Below, one piece after another: positions 57,601 to 64,000 of a stretch of DNA of 64,000 nucleotides. Positions within the stretch are counted from its first letter, which is position 1; the number at the start of each line of letters is the position of its first letter. Source of the DNA: Bacteroides sp. 224 (GTDB taxonomy: Bacteria > Bacteroidota > Bacteroidia > Bacteroidales > Bacteroidaceae); the NCBI RefSeq assembly GCF_010500995.1, contig NZ_QVMK01000010.1, positions 1-64,000 of the forward strand, read 5' to 3'. A program made the translations under genes and the position numbers. The notes below the pieces were generated by a model. It worked only from the letters and a program-made list of their open reading frames with translations. It made no database searches and was not told where the DNA came from.

Positions 57601-57736
57601 AAAAGCTCATCTCGAAAACCTATCGGTGCGTGCTATTTTTAATAACATTTTCCATTGCTCTACCATCAAGCAAGAACGTGGTATAGACTATCCGTTTGCT
57701 CGCACAGCACAATTGACTGTTAATGTAACTTTCTAA
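54602..57736 (+). CDS. SusC/RagA family TonB-dependent outer-membrane transporter
   Basis: A 1044-aa transporter. It has a signal peptide (basic 1-20, hydrophobic 21-39, cleavage near 40), a carboxypeptidase-D-like beta domain (about 57-131; GFVRDRLTNTPLPGVNIS), then SEVVVTG at 138-144 opening the plug domain (LKDAASTAIWGSKAANGVIVIET near 253-275), and a beta-barrel to the C-terminal Phe. It pairs with the SusD-like lipoprotein gene 18 nt later. No glycosidase gene is nearby, so the ligand need not be a glycan. Confidence 0.96.
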   Translation: MERKRKCSCSGIWSIKHLKRIALLSVGTLIFGCPATLHASEPVFAESVQQEKRPETVVIKGFVRDRLTNTPLPGVNISDSEKGGGTISHADGSFSLNVAKRDRITLQFTFIGMKTLNIVWNGKPSINVLMEEDFQSISEVVVTGIFERKAESFTGSAATFNTDQLRNIGSQNVLQSLKSLDPSITITESELFGSDPNRLPDLDIQGKTSINDPRNNYTTDPNQPLYVIDGFEATARDVVNLNINRIESLTVLKDAASTAIWGSKAANGVIVIETIKPQPGKIRVEYGGSFGFDIPDLSDYNLMNAAEKIEFERLSGAYNSNDPYLDHNFKELYNQRLRNVLSGVDTYWLKEPIRTGFSHKHNVSVNGGDDTFIYNFGLNYGETQGAMKKSGNDLLGLNVDLQYRTNKMRFQNKTTIESYNEWNPPVSFSEYAEANPYFEKVSGTQPLYLEEFVVDGGGVSKNEPFRSPNPLYNEGLNHINENKNLTFKNNFFAEWRPIDGLKIQGRLMVELRRNKSELFKSPYHTDFATTVANERGEHKKTTNDGNKYSGDITAAYYKLFKEKHQLNLVLTGKLSSEKYITDGYKAVGFASDVIPYPSFSQQNEPNKKPEYNQTEIRANDYFINGGYVFDQRYAFDATLRYDGSSNFGSSNLYTTTWSTGIAWNIHHEKFAKDLFDLLKIRFSVGNPGNNNSKYYTTTTYQYMTQANLFGNGLHINQFGSTGLDWEKTLKYNLGFDLTTRNSRFSMVVDLYKKISDPLIVRLDLPASTGRENLQTNMGRNTIKGIDFKANYNIINRGSERILWGIGINGSSKTAKYSKMGDLSKLNDYMRDEASSLRRFANGYSQYDLWAVPSAGIDPGTGKETFIKKNGEYTFTYDKADEVRIGSSEPDLSGRISTNLVYKGWSASIILHYIIRQDKMNTFLQNRVEGLDRDKVLLKNQDKRALYDRWIKPGDHAKFKDITDIKGTTSYLSSRFMQTENLLSGESISVGYDFAGHNWLEKAHLENLSVRAIFNNIFHCSTIKQERGIDYPFARTAQLTVNVTF

Positions 57737-57754
57737 TTTGAAAAAACAAAAGAC

Positions 57755-59242
57755 ATGAAAAAAATAATATTATCGCTATTGATCTCATTGGCTTTCGCTT
57801 CATGCCAGGACTGGTTAGAGATTACCCCATACGACCGGTTAGAGAAAGAAAAAATATTCCCCAACGAAGTAACCACCAATGAGGCACTTAACGGACTGTA
57901 CGTAAGTTTGGCAAGCAACAATCTCTATGGTTTAAACATGAGTTGTGGTATGCTCGAGGTGATGGCTCAACATTACGTTGTACCCACAGAAGTAGCTTAT
58001 GAGTATTATTATCTAAATAGATTTGATTATACGGCCGATAACTCTAAAACTTTATTTGCTAATTCATTTAAAGATGCGTATAAGTTGATTGCTGGTTGCA
58101 ACGACTTTCTAAGCACTATAAAGCAAGGTCAAGACCAATATGAAACCGAAAAATTCAATATTTATTACGGAGAAGCACTAGCTATTCGTACTTTAGTACA
58201 TTTTGATATGTTACGCTTATTCGGTCCTATGGATGCGGAAAAAGAAAGAAGTTCTGTGCCTTACTATACCGAATCGACCGACAACCCTAAACCTATTCTA
58301 ACCGGAGCGGCTATGGTCGACTCTTTGCTGGTAGATATTGATCAAGCTATAAATTTTCTAAAAAATGACCCAATCATTCAGGATGGAAAAAAATCAAATT
58401 CGGCAAATGATAAAGTTGCTTTTTTTAAAACTTATCGCAACTACCGTATGAACTATTATGCGGCATATTTATTAAAAGCCCGTTTGTGTCTTTACAAAGG
58501 AGATGAAAGCAGTAAGGCAACCGCCTATAATATAGCATCTACTATGCTAAATAATATGGTTCCCGGAAACACTTCGAAGGAAACGAAGTTTACCGAAGAG
58601 TTTCCTTTGGTTAAACAAAAAGGAACAGAAATAATAACAGATTATGTTTTTTTCGACGAACTAATATTTGCTATTCATAACACCAACCGTAATGATGTTT
58701 ACAAGAAATATTTCAGTGCCGATTTGGATGCTTTAAAGATATTGGGTGGTGGACAAAAAGCTTATGACTACTTATATGGCGCAGCTTCGCCGGGTGGACT
58801 CGATCCGGGTCTTCGTTCTAGAATGTGGTCATTTGACGGAGTTAAGAACCATTACTTATTCAACCGTCTTGCAGTTCAGACAGCTACAACATCTAACCCT
58901 TACATTTCAGAAAGACAAAGCATGATGCGTGTGGGCGAGTTATATCTGATTGCTGCGGAAACAGCTCCTACCACTGAAGAAAAAAGAGAATGGATTGATA
59001 AGCTACGTAGTGGTAAAGGTTATGATCCGGGAAATGCCGCCGATTTGGCTGATGTTGAGCTAAATGCACTTATCGACCTTGAGTTTGAGAAAGAAACTTT
59101 TGGTGAAGGCCAATACTTCTTCTATGCAAAACGTAAGGATTTGAAGCTTCATGACAGCAACAACACATCGGTTAATATGGATCGTGGCAAGTTTGTACCA
59201 CCACTTCCAGAAGTAGAAACCGACTATAGAGATAGAGAATAA
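57755..59242 (+). CDS. SusD/RagB family nutrient-binding lipoprotein
   Basis: A 495-aa lid protein for the SusC pore. Lipobox LAFASC gives lipidated Cys17. DWLEITPYDRLEKEKIFPNE is the usual SusD N-terminus. The helical repeats include YYGEALAIRTLVHFDMLRLFG near 140-160 (TPR-like), and VGELYLIAAETAP near 390. The usual C-terminal RRKLWGEGF-type segment is FEKETFGEGQYFFYAKR here. The substrate is unknown. Confidence 0.95.
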   Translation: MKKIILSLLISLAFASCQDWLEITPYDRLEKEKIFPNEVTTNEALNGLYVSLASNNLYGLNMSCGMLEVMAQHYVVPTEVAYEYYYLNRFDYTADNSKTLFANSFKDAYKLIAGCNDFLSTIKQGQDQYETEKFNIYYGEALAIRTLVHFDMLRLFGPMDAEKERSSVPYYTESTDNPKPILTGAAMVDSLLVDIDQAINFLKNDPIIQDGKKSNSANDKVAFFKTYRNYRMNYYAAYLLKARLCLYKGDESSKATAYNIASTMLNNMVPGNTSKETKFTEEFPLVKQKGTEIITDYVFFDELIFAIHNTNRNDVYKKYFSADLDALKILGGGQKAYDYLYGAASPGGLDPGLRSRMWSFDGVKNHYLFNRLAVQTATTSNPYISERQSMMRVGELYLIAAETAPTTEEKREWIDKLRSGKGYDPGNAADLADVELNALIDLEFEKETFGEGQYFFYAKRKDLKLHDSNNTSVNMDRGKFVPPLPEVETDYRDRE

Positions 59243-59270
59243 TAATTATTCATCAATAAGCGAAAATAAC

Positions 59271-60119
59271 ATGAAAAAAATAATACCCTTTTTTATACTC
59301 GCAGCCTCGTTTGCTTTTATAGCTTGTTCTGAAGACGAGATTAAAACATACGATGGAAGAAACTTCATCTATTTCAGTGACGATAAAGTCAACACCGTTG
59401 TAGTTTGGGATACACTGCAAACTTACAACTTCTTTTTCAACCCGGGAGTAGAAGAAACTACATTATACATTAAAGTAAAAGCCGGGGGAATGATTCCCAA
59501 CGAAGATCGTACTTTTATTGTAGATGTAAAATCGGAAAATGCAACATTGGGGGTTGACTACTCCGTTGAACGTGAGCAAATTATGCCAGCCGGAAAAAGT
59601 ACAGCCGAAATTGCAGTAAAGCTTTTCAAAACAGCCGAGTTAGAAGGTAATACATACACCTTAGATTTCACTCTTGAGCCTAATGAAAACTTCACCAACG
59701 ACCTTCCAGTGGTGTATCATAAACAAGATACAATATCTCGCCAACATTTCCGCGTTAAGTTTCTTGCCGAATTAGATACTCCACCACTTTGGAGTATGAG
59801 AGAATTCATAATAGGATATTGGTCTATAGAAAAATTCAACGAGCTAAACCGCATTTGTGGGATAACCATCGAAAATTGGCTAAGTGATAAAACTGACCCT
59901 AAATCTGTGTCTGTAAATTTTAATAATTATTGCATTGTTTTTGCCAATTACTTAAATAGCCGCATAGCAACAGGAAAAGATACTGCGATTAAAGATCTGC
60001 ACAAAGATTCGGACCGAGGATATATGACTATTATAGGTGGGCAAATGGGAATTCCAGCAGTAACTATCCCTACGATTTTCCCAGATGCCGATGGATGGAA
60101 AGGTAATCAAAATAATTAA
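59271..60119 (+). CDS. DUF4843 domain lipoprotein
   Basis: A 282-aa lipoprotein (FIACSEDE, lipidated Cys19). The N-terminal half is a DUF4843 beta-sandwich with a Calx-beta-like pattern (DYSVEREQIMPAGKSTAEIAV near 103-123), and the C-terminal part follows (PLWSMREFIIGYWSIEKF). The family is found right after susD in non-glycan-type SusCD operons and is predicted to be surface exposed. The gap to the next gene is 26 nt. Confidence 0.85.
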   Translation: MKKIIPFFILAASFAFIACSEDEIKTYDGRNFIYFSDDKVNTVVVWDTLQTYNFFFNPGVEETTLYIKVKAGGMIPNEDRTFIVDVKSENATLGVDYSVEREQIMPAGKSTAEIAVKLFKTAELEGNTYTLDFTLEPNENFTNDLPVVYHKQDTISRQHFRVKFLAELDTPPLWSMREFIIGYWSIEKFNELNRICGITIENWLSDKTDPKSVSVNFNNYCIVFANYLNSRIATGKDTAIKDLHKDSDRGYMTIIGGQMGIPAVTIPTIFPDADGWKGNQNN

Positions 60120-60145
60120 ACCGTTTTTTAAATAAAACAAACAGT

Positions 60146-61711
60146 ATGAAATTAGTAAAACAACTATTATTAGCTATATTCTTCGCAGCAGGGGCATTTT
60201 TTTCCTGCACAGAAGACAAAGGAAACTATGACTATGATTGGATTCCCAACATAGGCATCACGTTCGAAAAGGATTCCATTGCCGTAAAACGCTTAAAAGA
60301 ACTGCAAGTGGAACCCATATTCGTTGATAAGAATACTGATACTCCTATTGAAATTAACCACGACGACTATGAATACGTTTGGGAGTACATGCCGGAAAGT
60401 GCTCACTATTTCAGTGACATGATTCATGTAAGCAATAAATACAATATTGACGAGTCTATTTTATTGCCTGTTAGTAGCGGATATGGCACGATGCGAGTAA
60501 GAGCTACCAATAAAAAAGATAATCGGATATTTATTGCAGATTTTAAGCTACAAGTCACAGATACCTATAAACGGACTTATCTACTCCTGACAGAAGACCC
60601 TTCCGGAACTGTTGATTTGGAATTTTATGGTTGGGATGAAAATGATGATGTGCTTTACAATAACATACCCGGATATTTAAGTTCTACAGGTTTTCCATTC
60701 ACAGCAGGGGGTGCAAAAGCTATCGAATACCACGCTAAAGAGAAAAAAATATATATTGCCAGTGGGTCCGGAATGGGATGGTTAACTTCTCCTGGATTTG
60801 ATTTTTCCGAAAAAAGCACACTTGAATATATTCTTTTCCCAAAAACAACGGATACATTTGAGCAAATCGTTCGTTTAGGAGGAACTGGTGTCAGCATCAG
60901 TAGCACCAATTTCTACTGTTTCACTCCAACCGGAGAATTAAATGTGTTAAATGGAGCTACTTTTATTCCGACCAAAAATTATCTGACAGAAACGATGGAG
61001 CAGATAAAACTGGCTCCAATGCTTGGCGCATATTACAATCAAAGATGTGCTCTTTTGTGGGATGATACGAACAATAAACTTTTGTGGGCCAATTTTGAAT
61101 TCACTGGTATGGGGGCTAACTCAAACAAGCTGCTCAATTCTTTATCACCCAATGTTTCGGAAAAATTTGAGAGTGTTCTGTACATGGGAGGTTCTGCCGA
61201 TGCATCGCGTGCGTTAACTGCAATTGTAAAAGATGTCAAAAACACGTATTGGAGACTTGACTATGAAGCTAAGAGAAATTCGTTTTTCGAGCCATACTAC
61301 CCCAATCCGGTTAGAACACCTAAAGTATTGGTTGGTACTAAAGATTTAGGAGAAGTAGATCATTGGTATATTTCTTCCCAAAAAGGTTATTTGTATGCAG
61401 CAGTAGGAAAGACACTACACACATACGTAGAAAGCCAAACCACTACTGTTGCTGATCCGGGCTGGACTCAACCAACCATCAAAGATGCCGACAACAACCC
61501 TGTAACTATTGAAGATCCTATTTCATTTATCTGGGCCGAAAACAACGGATCGGGTGTATTGCAAACCTGTTTCTATGTGGTAACCTACAGTGCTGAAAAA
61601 GGTGGTACGGTTTATATGCTGAATCCGGGCGAAGTAGGTTCTGAATTGAAGTTGATAGATAAATTCTCCGGATTGGGTAATGTTAAAAAGATGTGTTACT
61701 GGTGGGGATAA
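60146..61711 (+). CDS. PKD-like family lipoprotein
   Basis: A 521-aa surface lipoprotein (FFSCTEDK, lipidated Cys21). Residues about 25-145 form PKD-like Ig domains (GNYDYDW; YEYVWEYMPESAH), followed by a repeat-rich C-terminal part that may be a beta-propeller (AIEYHAKEKKIYIASGSG; WYISSQKGYLYAAVG). It is the usual fourth gene of SusC-SusD-DUF4843-PKD operons. The ligand is unknown. Confidence 0.85.
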   Translation: MKLVKQLLLAIFFAAGAFFSCTEDKGNYDYDWIPNIGITFEKDSIAVKRLKELQVEPIFVDKNTDTPIEINHDDYEYVWEYMPESAHYFSDMIHVSNKYNIDESILLPVSSGYGTMRVRATNKKDNRIFIADFKLQVTDTYKRTYLLLTEDPSGTVDLEFYGWDENDDVLYNNIPGYLSSTGFPFTAGGAKAIEYHAKEKKIYIASGSGMGWLTSPGFDFSEKSTLEYILFPKTTDTFEQIVRLGGTGVSISSTNFYCFTPTGELNVLNGATFIPTKNYLTETMEQIKLAPMLGAYYNQRCALLWDDTNNKLLWANFEFTGMGANSNKLLNSLSPNVSEKFESVLYMGGSADASRALTAIVKDVKNTYWRLDYEAKRNSFFEPYYPNPVRTPKVLVGTKDLGEVDHWYISSQKGYLYAAVGKTLHTYVESQTTTVADPGWTQPTIKDADNNPVTIEDPISFIWAENNGSGVLQTCFYVVTYSAEKGGTVYMLNPGEVGSELKLIDKFSGLGNVKKMCYWWG

Positions 61712-61905
61712 TCATAAACTCAAAAATAAAGAAACACCTTTTAACATTTGCAATACTGATAGGCGCTTTGCCTATGAGTATTGCAGCTCAAACGCTTTCT
61801 GTTATTGAAGGAATTTGGGATAGAGGCGAACTGAAAGATATAAAATTGTTCGCTATCAGAAATGGTGAACAAGAAGGATCGGTGCCGTACTGGATAACGC
61901 ATTAA
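61693..61905 (+). pseudogene. Remnant of an exported thioredoxin-like (TlpA-type) gene
   Basis: A 70-codon frame reads through a clear signal peptide (KKHLLTFAILIGALPMSIAAQ) and then LSVIEGIWDRGELKDIKLFAIRNGE, the opening of the N-terminal domain found in exported thioredoxin-like proteins that commonly close SusCD-DUF4843-PKD operons. It then runs into unrelated codons and a stop. The only in-frame ATG (61693) is inside the previous gene. The natural start position before KKHLL reads ATA (61726-61728) instead of ATG. Both ends therefore look damaged. The family call is tentative because only about 25 mature residues remain. Confidence 0.6.
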
Positions 61906-61958
61906 AAAAATAGGTTAGCGAACCGAGCTTTAGATTAAAAACACTGTATTTTTTTAAC

Positions 61959-61995
61959 AAATTAGCCTCAACGTTTTTACGATTGAGGCTAATTT
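61959..61995. terminator. Bidirectional terminator between the SusCD operon and guaA
   Basis: Perfect 13-bp stem AAATTAGCCTCAA / TTGAGGCTAATTT with an 11-nt loop, T-rich on the plus side and with a run of seven plus-strand A or T on each flank. Confidence 0.9.
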
Positions 61996-62022
61996 TATTT
62001 TGTATGAAAGAGGAATATCTCC

Positions 62023-63546
62023 TTATTCCCACTCGATCGTTGCCGGTGGCTTCGAGCTTATATCATAAGTTACGCGGTTTACGCCTTTCACCTTATTAAT
62101 AATATCGTTGGAAATTTTACCCAGGAATTCATAAGGCAGATGCGCCCAGTCGGCAGTCATGGCATCTGTAGAGGTTACAGAGCGTAAGGCTACGGCATTC
62201 TCGTACGTACGTTCATCGCCCATAACGCCTACCGATTGTACGGGAAGGAGAATCACACCGGCTTGCCATACTTTATCGTATAGTCCCCAATCGCGCAGAC
62301 CTTGAATAAAGATATCGTCGGCATCTTGCAGGATACGAACTTTCTCGGGGGTAATATCGCCCAAGATGCGTACTCCCAATCCCGGACCGGGGAATGGATG
62401 GCGAGTAATCAGGTGCTCGGGCATACCCAATTCGCGACCTACACGGCGCACTTCATCTTTAAACAACAGACGTAAAGGTTCGCATAGTTTCAGGTTCATC
62501 TTTTCGGGCAGTCCGCCTACGTTGTGGTGGCTTTTGATAACTGTACCGGTGATAGAGAGCGATTCGATAATATCAGGGTAGATGGTTCCTTGTGCCAACC
62601 ATTTTACGTCTTTCAGTTTATGCGCTTCTTCATCGAATACGTCAATGAATCCTTTGCCTATTATTTTGCGTTTCTTCTCGGGATCGGTTACACCGGCCAG
62701 TTCTTTGTAGAATTTATCGCTGGCATCTACACCAATCACGTTCAGGCCCAAACATTCATAGTCTTTCAGTACATTGCGGAATTCATTTTTGCGCAATAAG
62801 CCATGATCTACAAATACACAGGTCAGGTTCTTGCCAATGGCTTTATTTAACAGTACGCCCACTACGGATGAGTCTACCCCACCGCTTAATGCAAGTACTA
62901 CTTTGTCATTGCCCAATTGTTGTTTCAATTCGGCTACTGTGCTTTCAACAAATGAGGCCGGAGACCAGTTTTGCTTGCAGTGACAGATGTTGACTATAAA
63001 ATTCTCTAACAGCTGTGTGCCGTCTTCGCTATGAAATACTTCCGGGTGAAATTGTACGCCCCATACTTGTTCGTTTTCTACCTGATAAGCGGCAACGGCT
63101 ACTTTATCGGTAGAAGCAATGGTTTTGAAATTGGCAGGAATCGAGGTTATTGTATCGCCATGACTCATCCACACCTGCGAATTATCTTTCACTCCTTTGA
63201 GCAATGCATTCTCTTTGCAGAAAGAAGCCAGATGGGCACGACCATATTCGCGTGTTTCGGCAGGTTCCACTGTTCCGCCATTTGTATAGGCTATATACTG
63301 TGCACCATAGCAAATACCTAAAATAGGGTATTTACCACGTATCTCGCTCAAGTCTACTTTAAAAGCTTTCTCGTCGTAAACAGAGAATGGGCTTCCGGAA
63401 AGAATTACTCCCTTGACTGTTTCATCGCCATAAGGAAACTTGTTATAAGGTACAATCTCGCAATAGGTATTGAGTTCACGCACTCTACGCCCAATCAACT
63501 GTGTGGTTTGTGAACCAAAATCAAGGATTATAATTTTTTCTTGCAT
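62023..63546 (-). CDS. guaA: GMP synthase (glutamine-hydrolysing)
   Basis: Aminates XMP to GMP. With the ATG at 63546 the protein has 507 aa; a frame from 63591 would start upstream of the -7 box and adds 15 atypical residues. The class I glutaminase domain (about 1-190) has the nucleophile Cys in LGICYGAQY near 80 and [10 protein letters not shown] near 170. The ATP-pyrophosphatase domain has LSGGVDSSV near 225. The C-terminal dimerisation domain ends in [18 protein letters not shown]. It convergently faces the SusCD operon, with mscL upstream. Confidence 0.97.
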   Translation of the reverse strand: MQEKIIILDFGSQTTQLIGRRVRELNTYCEIVPYNKFPYGDETVKGVILSGSPFSVYDEKAFKVDLSEIRGKYPILGICYGAQYIAYTNGGTVEPAETREYGRAHLASFCKENALLKGVKDNSQVWMSHGDTITSIPANFKTIASTDKVAVAAYQVENEQVWGVQFHPEVFHSEDGTQLLENFIVNICHCKQNWSPASFVESTVAELKQQLGNDKVVLALSGGVDSSVVGVLLNKAIGKNLTCVFVDHGLLRKNEFRNVLKDYECLGLNVIGVDASDKFYKELAGVTDPEKKRKIIGKGFIDVFDEEAHKLKDVKWLAQGTIYPDIIESLSITGTVIKSHHNVGGLPEKMNLKLCEPLRLLFKDEVRRVGRELGMPEHLITRHPFPGPGLGVRILGDITPEKVRILQDADDIFIQGLRDWGLYDKVWQAGVILLPVQSVGVMGDERTYENAVALRSVTSTDAMTADWAHLPYEFLGKISNDIINKVKGVNRVTYDISSKPPATIEWE

Positions 63547-63580
63547 AAGATAAAATAAAGGATGTAATTGAATTTGGGTA

Positions 63581-63588
63581 CAAAAATA
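63581..63588 (-). promoter_or_regulatory. -7 box of the guaA promoter
   Basis: TATTTTTG on the minus strand, 34 nt upstream of the ATG at 63546. No clear -33. Confidence 0.5.
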
Positions 63589-63666
63589 CAATATTAATTA
63601 AGAATTTTGAATTATGGATTAATAATTATCGCTTTTGAAAGTTCGGGAAAGGAGGGTTTGAGGGAA

Positions 63667-63920
63667 TTCACCACAGATTAACACAGATTTCCACAGATTA
63701 ATCGTGGAACTGAAACAAAATTCTAAAGCGCATACTTTATATTAAGTCGCGCATTCACAACGCCTGCGGCGTTGAACTTTGAATAACCCCCAGTGAAGCG
63801 AAGCGACTGGGGGGTGCTAATAAAGTATTCCGAGTATGAATAATCCAGACTAAAAAATGTATTCTTTGATTTTGTCGTGAAATAATTTAATCTGTGAAAA
63901 TCTGTGTTAATCTGCGGTGA
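63667..63920. repeat. Long inverted repeat 5 enclosing 184 bp (MITE-like)
   Basis: Arms 63667-63701 and 63886-63920 are reverse complements at 33 of 35 positions (CACAGATTAACACAGATT words). Unlike repeats 1-4, the arms are 184 bp apart, and the inside contains two smaller palindromes. Size and layout resemble a non-coding miniature element, but no target-site duplication is obvious. Confidence 0.75.
63778..63813. repeat. 36-nt dispersed repeat, copy B (inverted relative to copy A)
   Basis: Identical to the reverse complement of 51983-52018, including the CCCCCAGT / ACTGGGGG stem and the TTTGAATAA flank. It sits inside long inverted repeat 5. Confidence 0.9.
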
Positions 63921-63946
63921 AAAAATCCTCCTTTCCCTAACCATTA

Positions 63947-64000
63947 TTATTTCTCTTTCAGCAAATCTCTGATTTCCGTTAGCAATACCTCTTCTTTTGT
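63947..64000 (-). CDS. mscL: C-terminus of large-conductance mechanosensitive channel MscL (partial)
   Basis: The last 17 codons read TKEEVLLTEIRDLLKEK then TAA, which is the conserved cytoplasmic C-terminal helix of MscL. The rest of the gene is outside the window. MscL next to guaA is the arrangement I recall in Bacteroides chromosomes. Confidence 0.88.
   Translation of the reverse strand, partial: TKEEVLLTEIRDLLKEK

Larger units (their letters stand above)
63547..63946. other. Intergenic region between guaA and mscL
   Basis: No gene in 400 nt. It contains the guaA -7 box, long inverted repeat 5 (63667-63920), and, nested inside that, a small palindrome AACGCC-TGC-GGCGTT at 63759-63773 and copy B of the 36-nt repeat. 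A minus-strand frame over 63723-63944 is formed by these repeats and is not a gene. Confidence 0.75.

Noticed and set aside
63723-63944. Minus-strand 73-codon frame before mscL
   Set aside because: The frame is made of intergenic repeats (inverted repeat arm and 36-nt repeat) and has no protein-like features.
1-64000. tRNA, rRNA, insertion sequence or antibiotic-resistance genes
   Set aside because: None were recognised. No transposase, integrase or cloverleaf sequence stood out, but a tRNA scan could not be run.

Overview
The window looks like the chromosome of a gut-type Bacteroidales bacterium, most likely Bacteroides or a close relative. The support is: promoters of the TTTG / TAnnTTTG type instead of -35/-10 boxes, a SusC/SusD pair, a polysaccharide locus headed by an UpxY-type antiterminator, a VirE-N primase / HU-like / amidase cassette, DUF4270, DUF4843 and DUF4248 proteins, and conserved gene neighbourhoods (miaA-lipid kinase-kdsA; guaA next to mscL). 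I cannot name the species from the sequence.

Layout. 1-763: no protein gene, but a probable small minus-strand RNA with a near-consensus promoter and a terminator. 764-11218 (+): miaA, a lipid kinase, kdsA, an M16 zinc protease, an ABC exporter pair (DUF5687 permease plus ATPase), an NlpC/P60 lipoprotein, a TraB/GumN protein, and rplU-rpmA. 11308-18911: a GH20 hexosaminidase (-), serS (+), a fused NfnAB-like flavoprotein (+), and panC-panD (-). 19150-26114 is a glycogen region: a GT5 N-terminal-domain protein and a DUF4270 lipoprotein (+) face a debranching enzyme-GT4-GH57 operon (-). 26303-28646: a rhomboid protease, a 22-bp tandem array, MarC and a Crp/Fnr regulator.

28652-48875 (-) is a 20-gene surface polysaccharide operon. 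Its order of transcription is upxY, wzx, GT2, WbsX-like, acyltransferase, wzy, GT2, GT4, acyltransferase, GT4, UDP-glucuronate 4-epimerase, ugd, 4-reductase/epimerase, WecA-like initiating transferase, WbuC, CapD-type 4,6-dehydratase, gmd, fcl, rmlA, rmlC. The gene set predicts a Wzx/Wzy-assembled polymer containing uronic acid (GlcA/GalA), GDP-fucose-derived sugar, and an initiating 6-deoxy-HexNAc. A near-consensus promoter lies about 150 nt upstream of upxY, and the leader between them carries two mutually exclusive hairpins. This is a plausible target for UpxY antitermination.

48884-53969 is an accessory stretch. It holds a structure-rich intergenic region (perfect palindrome, GC-rich patch, 32-bp inverted repeat), a small ORF with a likely N-terminal frame break, a VirE-type primase/helicase, DUF4248, an HU-like protein, a short coiled-coil protein with a hydrophobic N-terminus, and a T7-lysozyme-like amidase. 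Together these resemble the replication and lysis core of a reduced phage satellite. 54602-61905 (+) is a SusC-SusD-DUF4843-PKD-like uptake operon that ends in a decayed fifth gene. 62023-64000 (-) has guaA and the last 17 codons of mscL.

Five long intergenic inverted repeats built on CTCTGTG or ACAGATTAA words are spread over the window. One 36-nt repeat containing a hairpin occurs twice, in opposite orientations, in two unrelated intergenic regions.
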